Assembly: GCF_003570715.1 (NCBI RefSeq)
Contig: NZ_QXXQ01000002.1
Coordinates: forward strand, 558,001-622,000
DNA length: 64,000 nucleotides
Origin: Gemmobacter lutimaris
Lineage (GTDB): Bacteria > Pseudomonadota > Alphaproteobacteria > Rhodobacterales > Rhodobacteraceae
Reading direction: 5' to 3'
The translations under genes and the position numbers were made by a program. The stretch's first letter is position 1; the number at the start of each line of letters is the position of its first letter. Shown here one piece after another: positions 25,531 through 35,022 of the stretch. Under the pieces are notes generated by a model. That model had not been told where the DNA came from, did no database searches, and worked only from the letters and a program-made list of their open reading frames with translations.

Positions 25531-27987
25531 TCAGAACAGTTCCAGCAGACGCTTCAGATAACCGCGTTCGTTTTCAGCGCGTTGCTGTTCACCTGCGCGG
25601 CGACGGATTTCGTCCAGCAGATCCTGCGCGCGACGGTAGACATCCTGCCCCTGTGCCATGTTGCGGTCAGACCCGATCGCGCGGCCGGTGTCGCCGGTTT
25701 CACGGCCCAGCGGATCGCGCGACCGGCCGGGTTGCGCGTTGCCGCCCGGTTGCTGTTCGCCCTGATCCGCGCGGCGTGCCGCGCGGGCGGCCTCGTCCAG
25801 CGCGCGCATGCCCTGTCGCAGCCCGTCCATCGCCTCGGCCTGTCGGTCCAGTGCGCCCGACAGATCACCCTCGCGCAGTGCGCGCTCGGCCTCGTCCATC
25901 GAGCGTTCGGCTTCGTTCAGCGACTGGCGGCCCTCTTGCCCCTTCTCGCTGCCCTCGCCGGGAAGCTGGCGGTTGCCCAGCCCATCCAGCCGTTCACGCA
26001 ATTCGCGCTGACGTTCGGCCAGACTGCCGCCTTCGCTCTGGCTGCCTTCGCCCTCATCACCCTGCTGCAACTGGCGGAAGGATTCGTCCGACAGATCCTG
26101 TTGGTCGCGCAGCGTTTCCTGAAGCGCACCCATGCCGGGCACCGAAAAGCCATCGTCGCCCCCGCCCCCTTCGGTGATCTGCAAGTTTTCCAGCAACTGC
26201 TGCAACATTGCCATGGCCTGCGCGGCTTCGGCCATCTTGCCTTCCTCGATCAGGCGCTGGATTTCATCCATCATTTCCTGAATCTGGTTGCCGGTGATCT
26301 GCATGCGCTCCTGATTTTCGGCCTGCTGGCCATCCGGGTTGCGCTGGGCACGTTCGGCCAGCATGCGCACATAATCCTGCGTCGCCGCGCGCAGTTCTTC
26401 CATCAATTCCTGAATCTCGGCCGGATCGGCGCCGTTGCGGATCGCCTCATTCAGCCGGTCCTGCGCCCGTTCCAGCCGGGCACGGGCCGAGGCCAGATCA
26501 CCTTCCTCGACCAGAAGTGCAATTTCCCAAAGCTCTTTCGCCAGTTCGTCGCGCAATTCCGGTGTCAGCGAAGCGGCATTTGCATCCAGCTTGACCATGG
26601 CCGTTTTCAGCCGCTCGAAAGTCTTTTCATCGCGGATCAGGCCCTCGGGCTGATGGGTCATGGCGCGGAAGATCTGTGCCGTACGGGGGGCATTCGTGCG
26701 GTTCCACAGCAGATCGCGCCGCATTTCGATGATGGCGGCGGCCAGCGGGTCGAAGAAGCGTTTGCCGGGCAGCACCATCGACAGTGGCTTGGTCTGGCCG
26801 GTCTGGCCGCGCGCATCGGTGACTGCAAGCCGCACCTGCACCGGCATATTTGCGAAGGGATGTTCCGAGATGTCCTCGACCAGCGCATCCTCGAATGCGG
26901 CGCGGTTGCCACTGATCGGCAGCGGCAGGTCCAGCGTCAGGGGCGCACGCGGCTCTGGCTCTGTCGCAAGGCCATAGCGGCGGTCTACCTGCGGCAGATC
27001 CAGCGTGGCGCTGACGTTGCCGGACGCGATGCCGTAATCATCCTCTGCCGCGAAGGGCAGGCGCATCTTGCCGTCGCGTTCCCGTGTGACCGTGCCGGTG
27101 ACCTTCACGGACGGTGCGGTATCGGGGCGCACTGCCACTTTCCATTCGCGCCCGCCCCGCCCACTGATGGCAATGGCGCCACTTTGCATCACCTCAAAGC
27201 TTTGCGCCGGGTCCGAGGCGGCATCGGGCCGGGTGCTGCCCGACACGGTTTCATCCAGCGTCAGCGCGCCGATATCGCCATAGAGCCGGATCTGCACCTT
27301 GCTGCCCTGCGGCAGGTCCAGTGGCCCGGCCGGGACATCGTTCAGGTAAAGCGCAGGCTTTCCGGTATAAAGCGGCGGCTGGGCCCAGCCCTCCCACGAG
27401 GGGCCGGCCATCATCGCCTCGGCGGCACCGGGGGCGAGGCCGGACACGCTGGCCACCCGCCAGATCGACCCGAACAGCAGCGCCATCACCATGGCGGTCA
27501 GCGCCATGTAGCGCAGCCCGAAGGGGTCACGTTCGGCCAGCCGCAGATCGGGGCGCACAGGGCGAGCGGTGGCAGCGCGGGCGGCCATGCGGGCGCGATG
27601 CGCCTGCCAGACCGCGACCGAAGCCGGATCAGTGCCGCCCACCGCCTGTTCGTCGGTCAGCGCCGAAATCGGCTGTCCGGGCAGGGAGGCATCCAGCCGC
27701 GCCAGCGCCTCGGCCCGTCGGGGGGCGTGAAAGCGGCGCAGCCCGCGCCACAGCGCCCAACCGGCACCAAGACAGGCAGCAACAAGCCCGGTCCAGGCCG
27801 CTTCCAGCGGCAAAATATCCTGAAGCCCGAAGGTCAGCGCCGCCAGAACCAGCAGCGCAACAGTCCACAACGGCCAGAAGGCGCGTGACAGGCGTTCGGC
27901 CCAAAGCCCCGCCCACGTCAGCCGAAGCGGCCAACGGATACGGTGGAACAGCTCGGGCGCGGGTTTCGCCTGCATTGCCTCCGTCAC
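25531..27987 (-). CDS. TIGR02302/DUF4175 family membrane protein
   Basis: An 818-residue protein typical of alphaproteobacteria. Two to three N-terminal membrane segments (about 35-85 and 160-180) are followed by a large periplasmic or cytoplasmic beta domain (WEGWAQPPLYTGKPALYLND, then VTGTVTRERDGKMRLPFAAEDDYG region at about 310-335) and a long Gln/Glu-rich helical tail (about 480-800) with predicted coiled coil. The function is unknown. The start is ambiguous: the GTG at 27987 lacks a ribosome site, while the ATG at 27975 has GGAGG only two bases away. It follows lysA by 16 bases on the same strand, an arrangement found in relatives. Confidence 0.8.
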   Translation of the reverse strand: MTEAMQAKPAPELFHRIRWPLRLTWAGLWAERLSRAFWPLWTVALLVLAALTFGLQDILPLEAAWTGLVAACLGAGWALWRGLRRFHAPRRAEALARLDASLPGQPISALTDEQAVGGTDPASVAVWQAHRARMAARAATARPVRPDLRLAERDPFGLRYMALTAMVMALLFGSIWRVASVSGLAPGAAEAMMAGPSWEGWAQPPLYTGKPALYLNDVPAGPLDLPQGSKVQIRLYGDIGALTLDETVSGSTRPDAASDPAQSFEVMQSGAIAISGRGGREWKVAVRPDTAPSVKVTGTVTRERDGKMRLPFAAEDDYGIASGNVSATLDLPQVDRRYGLATEPEPRAPLTLDLPLPISGNRAAFEDALVEDISEHPFANMPVQVRLAVTDARGQTGQTKPLSMVLPGKRFFDPLAAAIIEMRRDLLWNRTNAPRTAQIFRAMTHQPEGLIRDEKTFERLKTAMVKLDANAASLTPELRDELAKELWEIALLVEEGDLASARARLERAQDRLNEAIRNGADPAEIQELMEELRAATQDYVRMLAERAQRNPDGQQAENQERMQITGNQIQEMMDEIQRLIEEGKMAEAAQAMAMLQQLLENLQITEGGGGDDGFSVPGMGALQETLRDQQDLSDESFRQLQQGDEGEGSQSEGGSLAERQRELRERLDGLGNRQLPGEGSEKGQEGRQSLNEAERSMDEAERALREGDLSGALDRQAEAMDGLRQGMRALDEAARAARRADQGEQQPGGNAQPGRSRDPLGRETGDTGRAIGSDRNMAQGQDVYRRAQDLLDEIRRRAGEQQRAENERGYLKRLLELF

Positions 27988-28003
27988 GGTTTGGGCTGCG
28001 AAG

Positions 28004-29269
28004 TCACAGCCAGGATGGCAGCTTATCGCGGCTCAGCATATCGTCATAGCTCGGGCGTTCCCGGATGACAGCGAAGTGATCGTCGCGCACCAGCACCTCG
28101 GGCACAAGGGGGCGCGAGTTGTATTCGTTGGCCATGACCGCGCCATAGGCCCCGGCCGAGCGGAAGGCCACCAGATCGCCTTCTGCCAGCAGCGGAAGAT
28201 CGCGCGCCTTGGCGAAAGTGTCGCCGGTTTCGCAGATCGGCCCTACGATATCGAAAGGTTGGGTCGGCGTGGCGGGGGCAGGTTCGGCCACCGCGACAAT
28301 ATCATGGTGCGCGCCATACATCGCAGGGCGGACCAGATCATTCATCGCAGCGTCAAGGATCAGGAAATCGCGGCCCTCGCCGTGTTTCACATAGATCACC
28401 TGCGACACCAGAACGCCGGAATTGCCGGAAATCAGCCGTCCGGGTTCAATCTCGATCTCGCAGCCCAGATGGCCCAGCTTTTCCTTGATCAGCGCGCCGT
28501 AATCCAGAGGCAGCGGCGGCGCCTCGTTCGAGCGGGTATAGGGGATGCCCAGCCCCCCGCCCAGATCGAGGCGGCGGATCGTGTGCCCGTCAGCCCGCAG
28601 CGCGGCAGTCAGGTCGGCCACCTTGTCAAATGCCTGCCCGAAGGGGTCAAGCTCGGTCAGTTGGCTGCCGATATGGACGTCGATGCCTACGATCTCCAGC
28701 CCCGGCAGACGGGCGATTTCGGCATAGACTTCGCGTGCGCGGGCGATCGGGATGCCGAACTTGTTTTCGCTTTTGCCGGTGGCGATCTTTTCGTGGGTTT
28801 TGGCATCCACATCCGGGTTCACCCGCACGGTGACCGGCGCGCGCAGGCCCATCGAGGCCGCGACCTCGGACAGCGCCCGCATCTCGGGTTCGCTTTCAAG
28901 GTTGAACTGGCGGATGCCGCCTTCCAGCGCGAGTCGCATTTCCGCGCGCGTCTTGCCGACGCCCGAGAACACGATGCGGTCGCCGGGAACCCCTGCGGCC
29001 TTCGCCCGCAGATATTCACCGATGGAAACCACATCCATCCCCGCGCCCAGATCGCCCAGCAGCTTCAGCACAGCGACATTGGACAAGGATTTGATGGCAA
29101 AGCAGACCATGTTTGGCAGCGGGTCCAGTGCCTGTTTGAAAAGCTGGTAATGCCGGGTCAGCGTGGCGGCGGAATAGCAGTAGAACGGCGTGCCGACCGT
29201 GGCTGCGATTTCGGTCAGCGGCACATCCTCGGCGTGCAGGGTTCCGTTACGATAGATGAAGTGATCCAA
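28004..29269 (-). CDS. lysA: Diaminopimelate decarboxylase
   Basis: A 421-residue PLP enzyme (alanine-racemase fold) making L-lysine from meso-diaminopimelate. Recognised parts are the PLP lysine region MVCFAIKSLSNVAVLK, HIGSQ, GGGLGIPY, EPGRLISGNSG and the substrate-binding cysteine motif CETGDTFA. The start codon is TTG at 29269, decided by AGGAGG five bases upstream and by the family N-terminus (DHFIYRNGTLHAEDVPL). It is downstream of the LptM-like lipoprotein gene and the DUF2834 gene on the same strand. Confidence 0.97.
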   Translation of the reverse strand: MDHFIYRNGTLHAEDVPLTEIAATVGTPFYCYSAATLTRHYQLFKQALDPLPNMVCFAIKSLSNVAVLKLLGDLGAGMDVVSIGEYLRAKAAGVPGDRIVFSGVGKTRAEMRLALEGGIRQFNLESEPEMRALSEVAASMGLRAPVTVRVNPDVDAKTHEKIATGKSENKFGIPIARAREVYAEIARLPGLEIVGIDVHIGSQLTELDPFGQAFDKVADLTAALRADGHTIRRLDLGGGLGIPYTRSNEAPPLPLDYGALIKEKLGHLGCEIEIEPGRLISGNSGVLVSQVIYVKHGEGRDFLILDAAMNDLVRPAMYGAHHDIVAVAEPAPATPTQPFDIVGPICETGDTFAKARDLPLLAEGDLVAFRSAGAYGAVMANEYNSRPLVPEVLVRDDHFAVIRERPSYDDMLSRDKLPSWL

Positions 29270-29330
29270 GCGCGCCTCCTGAAACGGTCGTCCCGGCTAT
29301 ATCAGAACCCGCCAGCTTCGCAATCAACGG

Positions 29331-29609
29331 TCACCGCACCGGCGCGGTGCGGAGGAACAGGTACAGCGGCAGCCCGCAGCCGGGGCCAAGCAGAAAGGTC
29401 ACCGGCAGGGTGATCAGCGCCAGCCAGTTACGACGCACCCATGTTTCCGCAATCGCCCAGAGGCCGAGCGCGATAGCGGTGATCAACGTCTCGGACGGGC
29501 CGGAGAACCGCGCCACTGCGGCGGGCAGGCCATGGGCCAGAAGGAGCGACAGCGGATGCAGCGCCCCCGCCAGCGCCAGTGCCAGATAGAGAAGCCGCAG
29601 CGCCGACAT
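29331..29609 (-). CDS. DUF2834 membrane protein
   Basis: A 92-residue protein with three hydrophobic stretches (about 5-27, 40-57 and 64-85). The C-terminal pattern AIAETWVRRNWLALITLPVT followed by GCGLPLYLFLRT fits DUF2834, a small membrane family. Its ATG overlaps the stop of the preceding lipoprotein gene by one base (TGATG), so the two are coupled. The function is unknown. Confidence 0.75.
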   Translation of the reverse strand: MSALRLLYLALALAGALHPLSLLLAHGLPAAVARFSGPSETLITAIALGLWAIAETWVRRNWLALITLPVTFLLGPGCGLPLYLFLRTAPVR

Positions 29610-29830
29610 CAGAGGCCAATCCCGATTCCGATGCCGCCGATGCGGGTGCCGATCCTTGCGCCATGCGGTGTGACGCCGACCCGTGCCGCGCCGATGCGGG
29701 TGCTGACCGATGGTGTGACTGCCACGCCCGCAGGCGTGGCATGGACGTTCACATTGGTCTGCGGCTCTGCCACCGGGGCGGCGCAGGCGGCCAGCACGAT
29801 CAGACCGGCAAGCGCCTCCAGCCGGATCAT
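29609..29830 (-). CDS. Small lipoprotein with glycine-isoleucine tail
   Basis: A 73-residue predicted lipoprotein: MIRLEALAGLIVLAAC is a short signal peptide with the lipobox ending at C16. The mature part is Val/Thr/Arg-rich and ends in an unusual RIGGIGIGIGL repeat. No known domain. The start overlaps the stop of the LptM-like gene by four bases (ATGA) and its own stop overlaps the DUF2834 start, so three small genes form a tightly coupled set between argH and lysA. Confidence 0.65.
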   Translation of the reverse strand: MIRLEALAGLIVLAACAAPVAEPQTNVNVHATPAGVAVTPSVSTRIGAARVGVTPHGARIGTRIGGIGIGIGL

Positions 29831-29979
29831 GGGTTTTCGTAGGTCATGCCGACCCGCGCATCGCCGGAAATGGTGACCCCGGTTTGCGCCTCCGGAGTGC
29901 GCGGCGGGCCATCAGCACCGCACCCCGCCAGAAGCGCGGCTAGCGCCAGCCCGATCAACCCTTTGCCTGCATTCGTCAT
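29827..29979 (-). CDS. LptM-like small lipoprotein
   Basis: A 50-residue lipoprotein from the ATG at 29979, chosen because GGAG lies 6 bases upstream; an earlier ATG at 29991 is possible. The signal peptide MTNAGKGLIGLALAALLAGC ends at lipobox C20, and the mature protein begins CGADGPPRTPE, close to the CGxKGPL pattern of LptM/YifL-type lipoproteins. Location between argH and lysA is the usual place for this family in Proteobacteria. LptM in E. coli assists oxidative maturation of the LPS translocon LptD. Assignment rests on this short pattern and context. Confidence 0.6.
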   Translation of the reverse strand: MTNAGKGLIGLALAALLAGCGADGPPRTPEAQTGVTISGDARVGMTYENP

Positions 29980-30045
29980 TTTCGTCTCCATGACTTTCCG
30001 CCGCCTGTCGCGGCACATGGGCCGCAGGCAATCAGGCGGCGAGCG

Positions 30046-31470
30046 TCAGCGCAACAGCCCCTGCCATCGCGCGATCTGTTCGCGCACCTGAACCGGCGAT
30101 GTTCCGCCATATGACTGCCGGGAGTTCACGGAATTCTCGACGCCCAGCACCGAATATACACTTTGGTTTATGCCGCCGTGAACGGATTGCATCTCTGCCA
30201 TGGTCAGTTCGGGCAGATCGCAGCCCTTCTTCTCGGCCATGGCGACCAGCGTGCCGGTCACATGATGCGCTTCGCGGAACGGAAGACCCAGTTCGCGGAC
30301 CAGCCAGTCGGCCAGATCGGTCGCGGTAGAGAAGCCCGAGGCGGCGGCGGCACGCAGGTTTTCGGTCATCGCCTGCATGTCGCTGACCATGCCGGTCATC
30401 GCAGCCAGACCCAGCATCAGCGTGTCTGCGGCGTCAAACACCTGTTCCTTGTCTTCCTGCATGTCCTTGGAATAGGTCAGCGGCAGGCCCTTCATCACGG
30501 TGAACAGCGCCACTGTTGCGCCAAGGATACGCCCGAGTTTCGCGCGCAGCAGTTCCGCCGCGTCGGGGTTCTTCTTCTGCGGCATGATGGACGAGCCGGT
30601 CGTCCACTTGTCCGACAGCTTCACGAAACGGAACTGGGCCGAGGACCAGATCACCAGCTCTTCAGCAAAGCGGCTCAGGTGCATGGCGCAGATCGCCGAG
30701 GCCGACAGGAACTCCAGCGCGAAGTCGCGGTCGCTGACCGAGTCGAGGCTGTTGGCCGTCGGCCGGTCAAAGCCCAAGGCGGCCGCCGTGGCATGGCGGT
30801 CGATGGGGAAGGAGGTTCCGGCCAGCGCGGCCGCGCCCAGCGGGCATTCGTTCATCCGCCGCCGCGCATCTTCAAAGCGCGAGCGGTCACGCGCCAGCAT
30901 TTCCACATAGGCCAGCATGTGATGCCCCCAGGTCACCGGCTGCGCGGTTTGCAGATGGGTGAAGCCCGGCATGATCCAGACGGCGCCTGCTTCCGCCTGC
31001 GACAGGAAGGCTTTCATCAGCGCGGTCAGCCCGGCAATCGCCGCATCGCACTGGTCGCGGACCCACAGCCGGAAATCGACGGCCACCTGATCGTTGCGCG
31101 ACCGCGCCGTGTGCAGCCGCTTGCCGGCCTCGCCCACGATTTCGGTCAGGCGGGCCTCGACCGACATGTGGATGTCCTCATGTTCGACCTTGAAGGTGAA
31201 ATTTCCGGCTTCGATCTCTGACAAGACCGTGAGCAGCCCTTCCCGGATCGCCTCGGCGTCTTTATCCGTAAGAATGCCCTGCGCCGCCAGCATCGCGGCA
31301 TGGGCGCGCGAACCGGCAATGTCCTGGCCGTAAAGCCGCTGGTCGAACCCGATGGAGGCGTTGATCGCCTGCATGATGGCATCCGGCCCGCTGCTGAAGC
31401 GACCGCCCCACATGGCATTCGCCGTATCCGGGGCGTTTGCGGCGGTCTGGGTCTTGTCGTCTGCGCTCAT
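30046..31470 (-). CDS. argH: Argininosuccinate lyase
   Basis: A 474-residue homotetrameric enzyme that splits argininosuccinate into arginine and fumarate. It starts [12 protein letters not shown] at 31470; the frame continues upstream without family similarity. Conserved elements are [29 protein letters not shown] and the fumarase/lyase signature [12 protein letters not shown] with its catalytic serine loop. The length is normal. It is divergent from tlpA with only 26 bases between the two start codons, so promoters must overlap the neighbouring gene or be very compact. Confidence 0.97.
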   Translation of the reverse strand: MSADDKTQTAANAPDTANAMWGGRFSSGPDAIMQAINASIGFDQRLYGQDIAGSRAHAAMLAAQGILTDKDAEAIREGLLTVLSEIEAGNFTFKVEHEDIHMSVEARLTEIVGEAGKRLHTARSRNDQVAVDFRLWVRDQCDAAIAGLTALMKAFLSQAEAGAVWIMPGFTHLQTAQPVTWGHHMLAYVEMLARDRSRFEDARRRMNECPLGAAALAGTSFPIDRHATAAALGFDRPTANSLDSVSDRDFALEFLSASAICAMHLSRFAEELVIWSSAQFRFVKLSDKWTTGSSIMPQKKNPDAAELLRAKLGRILGATVALFTVMKGLPLTYSKDMQEDKEQVFDAADTLMLGLAAMTGMVSDMQAMTENLRAAAASGFSTATDLADWLVRELGLPFREAHHVTGTLVAMAEKKGCDLPELTMAEMQSVHGGINQSVYSVLGVENSVNSRQSYGGTSPVQVREQIARWQGLLR

Positions 31471-31496
31471 TCTGGGCCTGCCTTTGTGGAGGGAAA

Positions 31497-32045
31497 ATGC
31501 TGCCTGTCCGTGCCGCCGTCCTTTATACGGCCTTGCTGTTCGGTGCAAACCCGGCTGCGGCTGACCTCGCCGCCGCCGATGCCCTGCGCGACGGCGACAT
31601 GAAAAAGCTGAACTTCGCCGAGGCGCAGGAACTGCCCGAAATCGGGTTGGTCGGGCTGGATGACAGCCCGCGTGCGCTGTCCGAGTTTCGCGGCAAGTGG
31701 ACTGTGGTGAACTTCTGGGCCACCTGGTGCCCGCCTTGCCGACATGAAATGCCCTCGCTTGGCGCGTTGCAACAGGCGCTGGGCGGGCCGGAGTTCGAGG
31801 TGGTGACCGTCGCCACCGGCCGCAATGCCGTGCCCGCCATCGAGGAGTTTTTCGAGGAGGCGGGCGTCACTCATCTGACCGCGCTGCGCGATCCGAAATC
31901 GGCGCTGGCCCGCAATGTCGGTATCGCGGGCCTGCCCGTGACGCTGATCCTAAACCCCGAGGGCGCAGAGGTCGGCCGCCTGATCGGTGATGCCGACTGG
32001 AACAGCGCCGAGGCGCGCGCCGTGCTTGAGGCGCTGATGCGCTGA
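31497..32045 (+). CDS. tlpA: TlpA/ResA-type periplasmic thiol-disulfide reductase
   Basis: A 182-residue thioredoxin-fold protein. The signal peptide is about residues 1-22 ([20 protein letters not shown] then AAA), with GGAGG upstream of the ATG at 31497. The active site is W77-C78-P79-P80-C81 in [15 protein letters not shown]; the cis-proline region is in [15 protein letters not shown]. Family members reduce apocytochrome c or copper-site cysteines in the periplasm. It is divergent from argH and convergent with tag (4 bases between stops). Confidence 0.92.
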   Translation: MLPVRAAVLYTALLFGANPAAADLAAADALRDGDMKKLNFAEAQELPEIGLVGLDDSPRALSEFRGKWTVVNFWATWCPPCRHEMPSLGALQQALGGPEFEVVTVATGRNAVPAIEEFFEEAGVTHLTALRDPKSALARNVGIAGLPVTLILNPEGAEVGRLIGDADWNSAEARAVLEALMR

Positions 32046-32056
32046 GGCTTCAGCGC
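32039..32056. terminator. Shared hairpin at tlpA/tag ends
   Basis: Arms GCGCTGA and TCAGCGC around GGCT; the hairpin spans both convergent stop codons. No T-run follows either way, so termination is only suggested. Confidence 0.35.
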
Positions 32057-32613
32057 GCCAGTGCGCTGTGGCAGGGACAGGTGACCATATGGTCGTTGAC
32101 CATACCCGTCGCCTGCATGAAGGCGTAAACGATGGTTGGTCCGCAGAACTTGAAGCCCTCGGCCTTCAGCGCCTTCGACATGGCCCGCGATTCGGGCGTT
32201 TCGGTTGGCACCTCCGCCATGCTGGTGAAACGGTTGACGATGGGGCTGCCGCCGACGAAGCGCCAAAGGAAGGGCGAAAACCCCTCGCGTTCCTCGATCC
32301 GCAGAAAGGCACGGGCACCCGCGATGGTGCCTTCGATCTTGCCGCGATGGCGCACGATACCCGGATCGGCCAGAAGGCGCTGCACCTCCGTCTCGCCCCA
32401 TCCTGCGATGATCTCGGGGTGAAAGCCTTCAAAGGCTGCGCGGAAGGTGTCACGTTTGCGCAGGATGGTGATCCAGCTCAGCCCCGCCTGAAATCCATCA
32501 AGGATCAGCTTTTCGAACAAGGCGCGACCGTCGTGTTCGGGCACGCCCCATTCCGTATCGTGATAAGCGACATACAGCGGCTCGGTGCCGCACCAGGTGC
32601 ATCTGCCTTCCAT
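32050..32613 (-). CDS. tag: DNA-3-methyladenine glycosylase I
   Basis: A 187-residue helix-hairpin-helix-type base excision enzyme removing 3-methyladenine. It aligns with E. coli Tag throughout: C5 and H18 near the N-terminus and the C-terminal HMVTCPC supply the zinc ligands, while YHDTEWGVP, FQAGLSWITILRKR and KFCGPTIVYAFMQATG form the substrate pocket. The position of E. coli Glu38 is Asp39 here (LDGFQAGLSW), a conservative change. It is a single gene. Confidence 0.95.
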   Translation of the reverse strand: MEGRCTWCGTEPLYVAYHDTEWGVPEHDGRALFEKLILDGFQAGLSWITILRKRDTFRAAFEGFHPEIIAGWGETEVQRLLADPGIVRHRGKIEGTIAGARAFLRIEEREGFSPFLWRFVGGSPIVNRFTSMAEVPTETPESRAMSKALKAEGFKFCGPTIVYAFMQATGMVNDHMVTCPCHSALAR

Positions 32614-32711
32614 GGAAAACCCCGCAAAATTAGAACTAAATGTGAACCTTCACCCGGTCTTTACCTTTGGCCGCGCAATCTGCCAAGCGGGAAGCAAGCA
32701 GGGGGACGGCC

Positions 32712-33545
32712 ATGGCGATCCGGCAGACAGGCGGTGCGGTGGATGCGGGGCCTTTGTCCGACCCGCTCAGCTTTGCCATTTCCGAACAGGATCGACAGAC
32801 CATCGCCATGGTGGAACAGGCCTTGCGTGACGGGCGTGTCCGGTTGGCCTTTCAACCCGTCGTGCTGGCCGCGGATCCGCAACGCATCGCCTTTCACGAA
32901 GGGCTGATCCGTGTTCTGGATCCGGGCGGCCGCGTGATCCCGGCACGCGATTTCATGGGGGCGGTCGAAGGGCGGGATCTGGGACGCCAGATCGACTGTG
33001 CCGCGCTTGATCTGGGGCTGCGCACGCTGGCCCGCCATACTGACATCCGCCTGTCAGTGAATATGTCGGCGCGATCCATCGGTTATCCGCGCTGGATGCG
33101 CGTTTTGAAGCGCGGCTTGCAACACTCCCCCACCATAGGGGAGCGGCTGATCCTCGAAATCACCGAAAGCTCGGCCATTCTTGTGCCGGAAATCGTGACG
33201 GCCTTCATGGACGACCTGCAACGGGAAGGCATTGCCTTCGCACTGGATGATTTCGGGGCGGGCTATACCGCCTTCCGCCATTTCAAGGAATTCTTTTTCG
33301 ACGTGCTGAAGATCGACGGGCAATTCATCCGCAACATCCATGCGGACCGCGACAATCAGGCGCTGACCCGCGCGCTGATCTCCATCGCGCGGCAGTTCGA
33401 GATGTTCACCGTGGCCGAGGCGGTGGAAACACTGGAGGAGGCGCGATTTCTGCAATCTGTGGGCATCGACTGCATGCAAGGCTACTTGTTCGGCGCGCCG
33501 ACGCTGAAACCCGTTTTCATGGCTGCGGATCGCAAACATGCGTGA
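32712..33545 (+). CDS. EAL-domain cyclic-di-GMP phosphodiesterase
   Basis: A 277-residue stand-alone EAL protein without sensor domain or membrane segment. The signature glutamate is E63 in HEGL (EGL instead of EAL); other catalytic and metal-binding positions are present: N117 (SVNMSA), E149 (ILEITES), D179-D180 (DDFGAGY), K200 (VLKIDGQFI), the AEAVET glutamate, and QGYLFGAP. The active-site set looks complete, so it probably hydrolyses c-di-GMP to pGpG. The ATG at 32712 is preferred. It lies upstream of phaA; a 135-base gap makes co-transcription uncertain. Confidence 0.9.
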   Translation: MAIRQTGGAVDAGPLSDPLSFAISEQDRQTIAMVEQALRDGRVRLAFQPVVLAADPQRIAFHEGLIRVLDPGGRVIPARDFMGAVEGRDLGRQIDCAALDLGLRTLARHTDIRLSVNMSARSIGYPRWMRVLKRGLQHSPTIGERLILEITESSAILVPEIVTAFMDDLQREGIAFALDDFGAGYTAFRHFKEFFFDVLKIDGQFIRNIHADRDNQALTRALISIARQFEMFTVAEAVETLEEARFLQSVGIDCMQGYLFGAPTLKPVFMAADRKHA

Positions 33546-33680
33546 GGGCTGCGACGAATCGCCAAAGTTTCGGCACTTGCGCGCAATCTTCTTGCTCCGG
33601 GCCGGAAACTTGCTTACCCCATGCTGCAAGGCGGCAGAGGAGCCCCTCCGCCGCATCGGCCAAGGGAGAGGACTACAGCC

Positions 33681-34856
33681 ATGACGAATGTCGTTATCGT
33701 TTCCGCCGGGCGGACTGCCGTAGGCAGCTTCAACGGGTCTTTTGCCAATACGCCGGCACATGAGCTGGGCGCTGCGGTGATCGAGGCTGTTGTGGCCCGC
33801 GCCGGGATCGACAAATCCGAAGTTTCCGAAACCATTCTGGGCCAGGTGCTGACCGCCGGTCAGGGCCAGAATCCGGCCCGTCAGGCGCATATCCTTGCCG
33901 GTCTGCCGCAGGAAAGCTCGGCCTGGAGCCTCAATCAGGTCTGCGGCTCGGGTCTGCGCGCTGTTGCGCTGGGGGCGCAGCATGTGCAGCTTGGCGATGC
34001 CAGCATCGTTGTTGCGGGCGGTCAGGAAAGCATGTCGCTGTCGCCTCATGTCGCGCATCTGCGCGCAGGTCACAAGATGGGCGACATGAAGTTCATCGAT
34101 TCGATGATCAAAGACGGGCTGTGGGATGCCTTCAATGGCTATCACATGGGTCAGACGGCCGAGAATGTTGCGAACCAGTGGCAGATCAGCCGCGACATGC
34201 AGGACGAATTTGCGCTGGCCAGCCAGAACAAGGCCGAGGCAGCACAGAAGGCCGGCCGTTTCAAGGACGAGATCATCCCCTTCACCATCAAGGGCCGCAA
34301 GGGCGATACTGTGGTGGATGCCGACGAATATATCCGCCATGGCGCCACCATGGAGGCGATGCAGAAGCTGAAGCCGGCTTTCGTCAAGGATGGCTCTGTC
34401 ACGGCTGCGAATGCCTCGGGTATCAATGACGGTGCGGCGGCAGTGCTGCTGATGTCGGCCGACGAGGCGGCGAAACGCGGGCTGAAACCGCTGGCACGCA
34501 TTGCTTCCTACGCGACGGCGGGTCTGGACCCGGCGATCATGGGGGTCGGTCCGATCTATGCCAGCCGCAAGGCGCTGGAAAAGGCGGGCTGGAAGGCCAC
34601 CGATCTTGATCTGGTCGAGGCCAACGAGGCTTTCGCGGCGCAGGCCTGTGCGGTGAACAAGGACATGGGCTGGGATCCGTCGATCGTGAATGTGAACGGT
34701 GGCGCCATTGCCATTGGTCATCCGATCGGTGCCTCCGGCTGCCGCATCCTGAACACCCTGCTGTTCGAGATGCAGCGCCGCGATGCCAAGAAGGGCCTTG
34801 CGACGCTGTGCATCGGCGGCGGCATGGGCGTGGCCATGTGCCTCGAGCGCGCCTGA
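33681..34856 (+). CDS. phaA: Acetyl-CoA acetyltransferase
   Basis: A 391-residue biosynthetic thiolase that condenses two acetyl-CoA to acetoacetyl-CoA. Catalytic residues are C88 ([10 protein letters not shown]), H347 (GHPIGASG) and C377 (LCIGGGMG). It starts [15 protein letters not shown] at 33681. The following phaB, 166 bases downstream, marks it as the PHB-pathway thiolase, which also feeds the ethylmalonyl-CoA pathway. The gap to phaB is long and carries two inverted repeats, so separate regulation of phaB is likely. Confidence 0.97.
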   Translation: MTNVVIVSAGRTAVGSFNGSFANTPAHELGAAVIEAVVARAGIDKSEVSETILGQVLTAGQGQNPARQAHILAGLPQESSAWSLNQVCGSGLRAVALGAQHVQLGDASIVVAGGQESMSLSPHVAHLRAGHKMGDMKFIDSMIKDGLWDAFNGYHMGQTAENVANQWQISRDMQDEFALASQNKAEAAQKAGRFKDEIIPFTIKGRKGDTVVDADEYIRHGATMEAMQKLKPAFVKDGSVTAANASGINDGAAAVLLMSADEAAKRGLKPLARIASYATAGLDPAIMGVGPIYASRKALEKAGWKATDLDLVEANEAFAAQACAVNKDMGWDPSIVNVNGGAIAIGHPIGASGCRILNTLLFEMQRRDAKKGLATLCIGGGMGVAMCLERA

Positions 34857-34927
34857 TCCTTTTATTCCTGTGGCAATACCGGCGGCGCACTGGAGACAGT
34901 GCGCCGTTTGTTTTTCTTCATGCGAAA

Positions 34928-34970
34928 TTTTGCTGCGAATGCAAAAAAACTTTCGCAACATTGTTGCGAA
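34928..34970 (+). promoter_or_regulatory. Two inverted repeats upstream of phaB
   Basis: The first is TTTTGC-7 bases-GCAAAA (34928-34946); the second is TTCGCAAC-ATT-GTTGCGAA (34952-34970). Both are perfect and lie in the 166-base phaA-phaB gap, 53 to 95 bases before the phaB start. They look like operators. The TGC/GCA content fits the kind of site described for the PHB regulator PhaR, but the exact match is not established. Confidence 0.5.
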
Positions 34971-35022
34971 GCGGTGCGCTGTCCGGTAGCAAGATTCCAA
35001 GCAGACATTTCAAGGAGGAATC

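Noticed and set aside
25518-25534. CTGAG/CTCAG hairpin at the end of the zinc-ribbon gene as terminator
   Set aside because: A 5-bp stem with a 7-base loop and no T-run is too weak.
32050-32613. Inactive Tag because E38 is Asp
   Set aside because: Asp39 is a conservative change and all zinc ligands and pocket motifs are intact; the same residue is common in related proteins as I recall.
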